Shown: positions 57,861 to 64,000 of the stretch, piece after piece
How the letters are laid out: each line of letters begins with the position of its first letter
Numbering within the stretch: the first letter of the stretch is position 1
From: Acinetobacter chengduensis
Lineage (GTDB): Bacteria; Pseudomonadota; Gammaproteobacteria; Pseudomonadales; Moraxellaceae
NCBI RefSeq assembly: GCF_003664645.1
Contig: NZ_RCHC01000010.1
Coordinates: 1-64,000, forward strand
Length of the DNA stretch: 64,000 bases
Reading direction: 5' to 3'
Position numbers and translations under genes: made by a program
Notes under the pieces: generated by a model
What the model was told of the DNA's origin: nothing
Databases searched by the model: none
The model's input: the letters and a program-made list of their open reading frames with translations, nothing else

Positions 57861-59150
57861 ATGGACGCTCATCCACGCTTAACTCGTGAAGACAAACGGA
57901 CACTCGGCCTCTCCTCCTTAGGTGGCGCACTTGAGTTCTATGACTTCGTGATTTATGTTTTTTACGCCAAAATTATTTCTGAACTATTTTTCCCAAGTAC
58001 GCTGAGCCCTTTTTGGGCCATGCTCAATACCTACGGTATTTTTGCAGCGGGTTACTTCTTCCGCCCATTGGGTGGTGTCGTGATGGCACACTTTGGTGAC
58101 TTAGTCGGCCGCAAACGCTTATTTAGTTTGTCTATCTTACTGATGGCCTTACCTACTTTGCTCATTGGTGTAATGCCAACCTTTGAAAGTATTGGTTATG
58201 CAGCGCCATTGTTGTTACTCCTTATGCGTATGATCCAAGGGATTGCCATTGGTGGTGAAATTCCAGCAGCATGGACGTTTGTATCGGAGCATGTACCAGA
58301 AAAGAAAATTGGGATTGCCAATGGTCTACTTACAGCTGGGCTTTCTCTGGGAATTTTATTGGGCGCATTAATGTCTCTGTTTATTTCGCTTAAATTTACT
58401 GAAGCTGAAATACACGACTGGGCATGGCGTATTCCATTTATTTTGGGCGGTATTTTTGGCTTTATTGCCTTGTATTTACGTAGCTATCTCAAAGAAACTC
58501 CAGTATTTAAAGCCATGCAAGAGAAAAAAGCGCTTGCAAAAGAGCTGCCTGTGAAGCAAGTACTTGCCAAACATAAAACTGCTGTTGTGATTGGCATGTT
58601 ATTTACGTGGTTCTTAACTGGCTGTGTGGTCGTCCTCATTTTAGCCATGCCAAATTTACTCAGCACAGGCTTTGGTTATGAGCGTGCTGATGCGTTTAAA
58701 ATGCAAAGTGCGGCCATTATTATGCAAATGGCTGGCTGTATAGTTGCGGGCTTACTGGCAGATCGCTTAGGGGCTGGCAAAGTCATGCTATGTGGCTCTT
58801 TGCTCGTAGCCGTAGTGGCAACTGTGTTTTACAACAGTTTAGGCCATGTTGCACCTTCAACCGTCTTTGCACTGTATATGCTACTGGGCTTTAGCTCAGG
58901 TACGGTCGGTATGGTGTCTTATAGCATGGTAAAAATGTTCCCTGCACAAATCCGTTTTACGGGTATTTCATTTTCATATAATTTGGCCTATGCCATTGCA
59001 GGGGGTATTACTTTACCACTGGTACAGTGGTTAAGCGCGTTTAGCCCGATTGGTGCTTTGTATTATATTTGGGTCGTGTGTATGGTGACCTTCTTAACCG
59101 CAATGCTCTATCGTACGCGGTTTGAAAAAAATAACTTTCGCCCCAGCTAA
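57861..59150 (+). CDS. MFS transporter, metabolite:H+ symporter (MHS) type
   Basis: The 429-residue protein with twelve membrane segments has LGGALEFYDFVIYVFYA, YFFRPLGGVVMAHFGDLVGRK and GEIPAAWTFVSEHVP, the pattern of MHS-type transporters such as ProP and KgtP. The substrate could be a small carboxylate or betaine and cannot be told here. Confidence 0.9.
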   Translation: MDAHPRLTREDKRTLGLSSLGGALEFYDFVIYVFYAKIISELFFPSTLSPFWAMLNTYGIFAAGYFFRPLGGVVMAHFGDLVGRKRLFSLSILLMALPTLLIGVMPTFESIGYAAPLLLLLMRMIQGIAIGGEIPAAWTFVSEHVPEKKIGIANGLLTAGLSLGILLGALMSLFISLKFTEAEIHDWAWRIPFILGGIFGFIALYLRSYLKETPVFKAMQEKKALAKELPVKQVLAKHKTAVVIGMLFTWFLTGCVVVLILAMPNLLSTGFGYERADAFKMQSAAIIMQMAGCIVAGLLADRLGAGKVMLCGSLLVAVVATVFYNSLGHVAPSTVFALYMLLGFSSGTVGMVSYSMVKMFPAQIRFTGISFSYNLAYAIAGGITLPLVQWLSAFSPIGALYYIWVVCMVTFLTAMLYRTRFEKNNFRPS

Positions 59151-59201
59151 ATCAACCATGTGCTCGCACATTTTTTCCAGCACTGCGAATATCTGAAAAT
59201 T

Positions 59202-59233
59202 AAAAAAAGAGCAGTTCAACTGCTCTTTTTTTT
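59202..59233 (+). terminator. Intrinsic terminator of the MHS transporter gene
   Basis: GAGCAGTT/AACTGCTC with A and T runs (59202-59216, 59218-59233) forms a strong stem. It could also act for the convergent minus-strand gene. Confidence 0.83.
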
Positions 59234-59302
59234 ATCACAAAATACAGATCAGACTTAAATTCAACTGCATTTTTCGCTCTAAGCTAACTCGGCTCATTAG
59301 AC

Positions 59303-59794
59303 TTATAAATGCTTGCGTAATTCATCTTCAATAATTTCAATTTCTACTTGGCTAAAACGACGAATTTCACTTTCAGCATGACGTTCTAACATCCCACCAA
59401 TCAATGGAACTTTAACATTAATATTCCAATCCAAATGAAAAGCGACATGTGAATCATCACCAGTTACACGTCGCTGGCAATTGGCTTTCAAAGGCAAATT
59501 AGGGTTCAAAGTCACTTCAGAGGTCATTGCTTCCAAATTACTCACATCCGTACGATGTAAACGAAAAGCATCTTTCAAAAATTTCTTCGCGGTATCCGGA
59601 ATTTTGACATCTAAATTATAAGCACGTTTAAGGGTGTAAATATCCCCAGTTTTTTCAGATTGAATAATTTCCAGTTGCTCACCTGGAATGCGCTTACACA
59701 CAGCTTCGTGTAATTCTGTTTGGGCCGCTAAACGTTTAAAGTCTTGTAAAGAAATGCCTTGAATTGAAGCTTGCACAGTAAATTGATGCGCCAT
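59303..59794 (-). CDS. DUF2505 domain protein
   Basis: The 163-residue protein has the full-length DUF2505 pattern, a START-like fold of unknown ligand. It has no signal peptide. AAGGG six bases before the ATG supports the start. Confidence 0.85.
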   Translation of the reverse strand: MAHQFTVQASIQGISLQDFKRLAAQTELHEAVCKRIPGEQLEIIQSEKTGDIYTLKRAYNLDVKIPDTAKKFLKDAFRLHRTDVSNLEAMTSEVTLNPNLPLKANCQRRVTGDDSHVAFHLDWNINVKVPLIGGMLERHAESEIRRFSQVEIEIIEDELRKHL

Positions 59795-60040
59795 GTTATA
59801 CCCTTTTTATATTTCGTTTTATTGTTGTATTCATCACTGTAGCATTACAGTTTGATTTATAGCTTATGCTATTGAATAACATATACTATTAAACAATCTA
59901 AGGCTAGACTTTACATTGACTACAAATCCACATTTCAATGGCACACAGGCCTATAACAGGATGATCCGTCATAGTTTGAACTCACGTTATTCCTCCACTA
60001 GCACCCGATCATGCAATATAAAATTGCCTAGCTTAATGCC

Positions 60041-60352
60041 TTAAAATGTAGATTCATCCAGTTTTAACACATGCTTTTTCCCAAAACGATCACACCAAAG
60101 CACAGTCATTTGCTCTGCATAATCAATCTGTAGATATTGGGCTAAGAATTGTAGTTTCATGCAATATTGCTCAGCACCATCATCCAAACCCGACACCATC
60201 ACCTGCGTTGTCTTGGGAAATACCTTTAACCATGGGCTCGAATAAGCATCGCTCAACTGAGCAAAACTTAAGTACTGTTCAGGGGCTTGGTAAATTCTCT
60301 CAGCCATCATGTCAAACTGCTTTTGTTGCTCAAGCTTGAAATCAATTAACAT
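60041..60352 (-). CDS. Small unknown protein downstream of pnuC
   Basis: The 103-residue soluble protein is not recognised. GGAGG before the ATG is the best ribosome site in this region. It starts 20 bp after pnuC, so the two are probably co-expressed, and a link to nicotinamide riboside use is possible by position only. Confidence 0.75.
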   Translation of the reverse strand: MLIDFKLEQQKQFDMMAERIYQAPEQYLSFAQLSDAYSSPWLKVFPKTTQVMVSGLDDGAEQYCMKLQFLAQYLQIDYAEQMTVLWCDRFGKKHVLKLDESTF

Positions 60353-60372
60353 ACGTCCTCCAGTTATAAAGC

Positions 60373-60951
60373 TTAAGGACTCGTTATGACTTGCTGTTTA
60401 TGTTTCACCTTCAACCATGTATACCAACCATATACTGCCAACAACACAAATAGCGCATATAAAGCTGCCGTGAGTAATAAGTCTTTATAAATAAACATAC
60501 CCACATAAATAATATCGACCACCACCCAAAGTACCCAAGTCGCAATATATTTTCGACTGGTCCAATAAGTAGCCAATAAGCTAAAAGCAGCCAATTGTGC
60601 ATCTAACCACGGTACAGCCGCATCGGTTAAATATTTTAGACATGCGCCAAAAATTGCACCAAAAATTGCAGTCGCAATGATTTGTAGCCAGAGCTTGTGC
60701 TGCGATAATACTTCGATACGAATATCATGATCTGTGGCTTTGCCTTGCTTCCACTGTAAAAAGCCATATACCGCCAAACCCATAAATAAGACTTGCAGAA
60801 TGGTTTCGCCATACAATTTATAGTCAAAGAAAATAAATGCATACAGTACATAAGCCAATAAATTAAAAGGCCAACACAACATGTGGCGACATACCGTCAA
60901 CGCAACCGCAATACAACTCACCACTACGGCAATGATTTCAAGCTCCGACAT
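60373..60951 (-). CDS. pnuC: Nicotinamide riboside transporter PnuC
   Basis: The 192-residue protein has about seven membrane segments. The ligand-binding pattern TYWTSRKYIATWVLWVVVD is diagnostic of PnuC. It imports nicotinamide riboside by facilitated diffusion. I saw no NAD or thiamine riboswitch upstream. Confidence 0.93.
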   Translation of the reverse strand: MSELEIIAVVVSCIAVALTVCRHMLCWPFNLLAYVLYAFIFFDYKLYGETILQVLFMGLAVYGFLQWKQGKATDHDIRIEVLSQHKLWLQIIATAIFGAIFGACLKYLTDAAVPWLDAQLAAFSLLATYWTSRKYIATWVLWVVVDIIYVGMFIYKDLLLTAALYALFVLLAVYGWYTWLKVKHKQQVITSP

Positions 60952-61165
60952 GCCTGTCGCCTACTTTATTTTGAAAGCGTTATTATGGAAAAAAATACAA
61001 TAACTGCAATCCTCTTTATGTTGTGCGCTTCAAGTTTTTTTAATGTGTGATGTGAACCCATGCGTTTACAGCGATCATTTGACAATATGAGCAATCAAGT
61101 ACAAAAATGGAACTTGAAAACAGCTGATATTATCTTTGAAACGCATAAAACAATAAGAGCCTTCT

Positions 61166-62056
61166 ATGACACAAAACACCCAGACCGATGAAAACGTTCA
61201 ACCTGTGTATATCAGTACAGCAGATGGTTACAGTATTTGTGCACATTTATACACATGCAAACAGCCCAAAGCCAGTATTGTTGTGGCCAGTGCAACAGGT
61301 GTACCCCAAGGCTTTTATCGCCGTTTTGCAACTTATGCAACTACACAGGGTTTTCAAGTACTCACCTTCGACTACCGAGGTATCGCACAGTCTGCACCTG
61401 CTCAACTCCAAAATTTTCGTATGTCCTATTTAGATTGGGGCGAATATGACTTAACTGCAGCTATCGACTATTTGACCAATGATGACTTACCCATTTATAT
61501 GGTCGGGCATTCTTACGGTGGACAAGCGCTTGGACTAACACGCAATCATGCGCAAGTCAGAATGATGTACTGCTTTGGCACAGGTGCTGGCTGGCATGGT
61601 TATATGCCCCTCAAAACTAAAATTCAGGTGCAAGTTATTTGGAATATTGTTTTCCCACCCGTTGTGGCTGTCCATGGGTATTTACCATGGAGTAAATTTA
61701 ATATGGGGGCCGATCTACCTCTTGATGTTTATCGTCAATGGCGCCAGTGGTGTAAGCATCCGCACTACTTCTTTGCAGATCCTGAGCAACAGCATTTGCA
61801 CGCACAATATGCACAAGTCAAAACCCCAATTTATGCAGTTGCAGCCTTAGACGATGATTGGGCTTTACCAACATCACGACAGGCATTTATGCAACATTAT
61901 CGTCAGGCACCATTACATTATATTGATGTGCAAGCCAAAGATTTAGGCTTAAAAGCCATTGGTCACATGGGGTATTTCCGCAAAGGCGCAGAAAAACTGT
62001 GGGATGATATGCTCAATACATTTACTCAAGATGTATCTGCACAGAAATCCGCTTAA
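61166..62056 (+). CDS. Alpha/beta hydrolase (COG4757-type)
   Basis: The 296-residue protein has nucleophile elbow VGHSYGGQ, acid residue in AALDDDWALP and histidine in AIGHMGYFR. The SYLDWGEYDL and GTGAGWHGYM blocks fit the COG4757 predicted-hydrolase group. No signal peptide. Substrate unknown. Confidence 0.85.
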   Translation: MTQNTQTDENVQPVYISTADGYSICAHLYTCKQPKASIVVASATGVPQGFYRRFATYATTQGFQVLTFDYRGIAQSAPAQLQNFRMSYLDWGEYDLTAAIDYLTNDDLPIYMVGHSYGGQALGLTRNHAQVRMMYCFGTGAGWHGYMPLKTKIQVQVIWNIVFPPVVAVHGYLPWSKFNMGADLPLDVYRQWRQWCKHPHYFFADPEQQHLHAQYAQVKTPIYAVAALDDDWALPTSRQAFMQHYRQAPLHYIDVQAKDLGLKAIGHMGYFRKGAEKLWDDMLNTFTQDVSAQKSA

Positions 62057-62147
62057 ATTTGTCAGTAAAATGAATTAGATTGGAACAACTGGTTTTATGT
62101 CTAGCGTTAGCACATACAGTAAAGATGATCTCAGGGCAAACTTGAGA

Positions 62148-62627
62148 TCATTCTACAAATGTGGCCTTGGTGATTTCTCTTTTATGCTCTGTTCCTAAGC
62201 GATCTACATGCGTATAAAACACACCATATTGCCCTATATAATATTCCAAAGATTGCTCGTAAAAATTCCAATAAATTGAGTACTCATTTAAATCTAAGGC
62301 GCGAATCTGAGTTTTGCAGCTCACAGGCATTTTACGTAGGATCTCTGCCTGCAAAGCTTTGGCCTCATCCATTGTATTCACCTCATAATGGCTTTCACAA
62401 AACATAGTGGCAATATCATCAAACAATTGTTGCTCGTACTCATCCACCACATGCGTCAGGCTATCGTTTTGTGCCGTAGTTTGTGAGCTAATATTGGCCT
62501 GTTTTTCTGGTGCTTGATAACGCTGTAACCGTTCAACATAGCGCTGCTTTTTAGCAATCTTTTTAATTACCATCCAGAGCACACTCAGGACAATAACAAC
62601 ACAAATCCACAATAAAAATTTGAGCAT
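62148..62627 (-). CDS. Unknown protein with N-terminal membrane anchor
   Basis: The 159-residue protein has one membrane segment (about 3-22), a basic linker and a polar C-terminal domain. AGGGG seven bases before the ATG supports the start. An inverted repeat (62125-62133 with 62143-62151) overlaps the stop codon but lacks a T run. Confidence 0.72.
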   Translation of the reverse strand: MLKFLLWICVVIVLSVLWMVIKKIAKKQRYVERLQRYQAPEKQANISSQTTAQNDSLTHVVDEYEQQLFDDIATMFCESHYEVNTMDEAKALQAEILRKMPVSCKTQIRALDLNEYSIYWNFYEQSLEYYIGQYGVFYTHVDRLGTEHKREITKATFVE

Positions 62628-62878
62628 TATTTTTCCCCTGTAGATCTATGTACTCGTCTCATTATTATTCTTCTGGTTGGCGCATGCAAATCCGCTATCA
62701 CCCAGCCATATTATCTTGCTGTGAAATCACATATTCAAAACAAAGTCACCTTATAAGCACAACATAACTGCCATACAACATAAAACTCTGGCACAAATGC
62801 TTCAGAAATGCATCACAATGCAACAGTTCTTGGCTTTTATGTTTAACCTTTTTCTTGTGAAATTAAAATTATTTTCAG

Positions 62879-63346
62879 ATGGATCAATTAGAAAAAAATA
62901 TGATACGCGAAGCAAGGATTGAAGATATACCGCATATATTAAGGATTATTCACGAAAGTATTCGTACCTGTATAGACGATCATCAACGTGATGAAAGTAG
63001 CATTCAGATTCTACTTGAAGAAATGAGTCAAGCAAACTTAACCCTATGGATGCTCTATAACGACAGCTGGGTCTATGTAGACGAATACCGCATTGCGGGC
63101 GTTATTATGGTGAATGATCAAGGAAATATTCTACTGAATTACGTTGCCCCTGAGATGCAACTACGTGGCTTTGGTAAAGCACTTTTACTCAAATTATTTG
63201 AAACCTGCACCACCAAAAATATCACTCAATTGAGCTTAGAAAGCACGCAGACTGCATTGCCATTTTACCAAAAATATGGCTTCGAACGCCCTGAACCCTC
63301 CGATAGTGATTCTTTACTGTTAGTCAAACAGTTAAGCCCGCTATAA
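62879..63346 (+). CDS. GNAT-family N-acetyltransferase
   Basis: The 155-residue protein has the GNAT fold, with the acetyl-CoA loop in VAPEMQLRGFGKALL and the C-terminal ALPFYQKYGFERPE motif. The start could be the ATG at 62900 (MIREARIEDIP), which fits the family start; neither has a clear ribosome site. Substrate unknown. Confidence 0.87.
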   Translation: MDQLEKNMIREARIEDIPHILRIIHESIRTCIDDHQRDESSIQILLEEMSQANLTLWMLYNDSWVYVDEYRIAGVIMVNDQGNILLNYVAPEMQLRGFGKALLLKLFETCTTKNITQLSLESTQTALPFYQKYGFERPEPSDSDSLLLVKQLSPL

Positions 63347-63369
63347 TTCTTTTAAAATTAGGCTTTACC

Positions 63370-64000
63370 TTAATGTAGACTCACCTTAAGTTGATCCCTG
63401 CCCGCTTGTTTTGCAGCATATAATTGAACATCCGCAGCTTTCATTAATTCATGAATATTTGCATAAGGGTGTTCACGGTTTTTATAGGCGACTCCAACGC
63501 TTAATGTGACGTAGTTTTTGCCATCAGTTCGATTCAGGTGCTCAAATTGTTGCTGACGCACCGCATCCAAAACCTGCAGTAAATACTGCTCTGCCACTGG
63601 AATGGGTACGTTGTGCATGACAATAGCAAATTCTTCACCACCATAGCGTGCCAAAAATGCAGTGTCAGGCAGGCTCATCTTTAATACCTTCACCAAACTT
63701 TGTAAAATCACGTCGCCTTTAAGGTGTCCATAATAGTCGTTATAGTTTTTAAAATAATCGACGTCCAACATAGCAAAAATCAAAGTTTTATCTGAATACG
63801 TTGGCGTTAAATCAAAGAGCTGTTGAATCTCAAGATTTAATGCATAACGATTGAAAGCACCTGTAAGCGCATCAGTTTTGACTTGCAACTCTAACTTCGC
63901 ATTTAAGTTATGCAATTCTTCAGTACGGCTTTTTACTTTTTGATCGAGTGAACTGTTGAGCTCACGCAAACGCGTATTTAATTGCTCGGTATGATATGTA
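63370..64000 (-). CDS. GGDEF diguanylate cyclase, C-terminal part (truncated by window edge)
   Basis: The frame is open from the stop at 63370 to the right edge with no need for a start codon inside the window. It has a coiled-coil segment followed by a GGDEF domain with LDVDYFKNYND and the active signature RYGGEEFAI. No I-site can be seen (the RxxD position before GGEEF is not obvious). The sensor part is outside the window. The bap-like adhesin at the other end of the window is the kind of protein that c-di-GMP often controls, but no link is shown. Confidence 0.9.
   Translation of the reverse strand, partial: TYHTEQLNTRLRELNSSLDQKVKSRTEELHNLNAKLELQVKTDALTGAFNRYALNLEIQQLFDLTPTYSDKTLIFAMLDVDYFKNYNDYYGHLKGDVILQSLVKVLKMSLPDTAFLARYGGEEFAIVMHNVPIPVAEQYLLQVLDAVRQQQFEHLNRTDGKNYVTLSVGVAYKNREHPYANIHELMKAADVQLYAAKQAGRDQLKVSLH

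Overview
The window looks like the chromosome of an Acinetobacter species. The composition is AT-rich. The gene content matches that genus: a Bap-type giant adhesin, the rubA-rubB-estB-oxyR alkane-oxidation/peroxide operon known from A. baylyi ADP1, a Wzi-family capsule protein, and a structured sRNA locus directly downstream of trpS where ADP1 carries the Hfq-dependent sRNA Aar. No tRNA, rRNA, CRISPR array, prophage or IS transposase was seen. Most genes are ordinary core genes, and many are followed by near-perfect hairpin terminators that often serve convergent genes on both strands.

Layout. 1-6646 (minus): the N-terminal ~2,215 residues of a Bap-like adhesin built from two kinds of Ig-like repeats and cut by the left window edge. 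Its upstream region has a perfect CRP-type palindrome and a near-perfect second one. 7-11 kb: sodium/proton antiporter, zinc metallopeptidase, DUF808 membrane protein. 11-16.8 kb: trpS, the Aar-like sRNA, wzi-like gene, lysS, YqiA-like esterase. 16.9-21.5 kb: apt and the rubAB-estB-oxyR cluster. The long gap 21.5-22.4 kb contains an orphan minus-strand terminator that suggests an unannotated small RNA. 22.4-31.6 kb: degenerate response regulator, ppk1, mtgA, rhomboid protease, the ybbP-ybbA / tesA divergent pair (same arrangement as E. coli), carbonic anhydrase. 32-34 kb: exported lipase-like hydrolase and a tightly linked unknown gene. 34-40 kb: iron acquisition (CirA-like TonB-dependent receptor with a Fur-like box; orphan siderophore-binding protein with a weaker one), nfuA, a second rhomboid. 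39.8-47.3 kb: unknown Rossmann-like protein with an operator-like palindrome, PiT phosphate transporter, metH.

The most unusual segment is 47.35-49.28 kb, between metH and a dihydroxyacetone kinase gene. An AT-rich RelA/SpoT-type alarmone synthetase gene and a small DUF559 (VSR-like) endonuclease gene sit among five copies of a C/G-run palindromic repeat. The stop codons of both genes lie inside copies of that repeat. This looks like accessory cargo plus a possible mobilising nuclease.

51-64 kb: NERD-helicase with a C-terminal SANT-like domain, Fsr-like MFS pump with divergent AraC regulator, a peptide deformylase, DedA protein, MHS-family transporter, DUF2505 protein, pnuC, a COG4757-type hydrolase, a GNAT acetyltransferase and the C-terminal part of a GGDEF diguanylate cyclase cut by the right edge.
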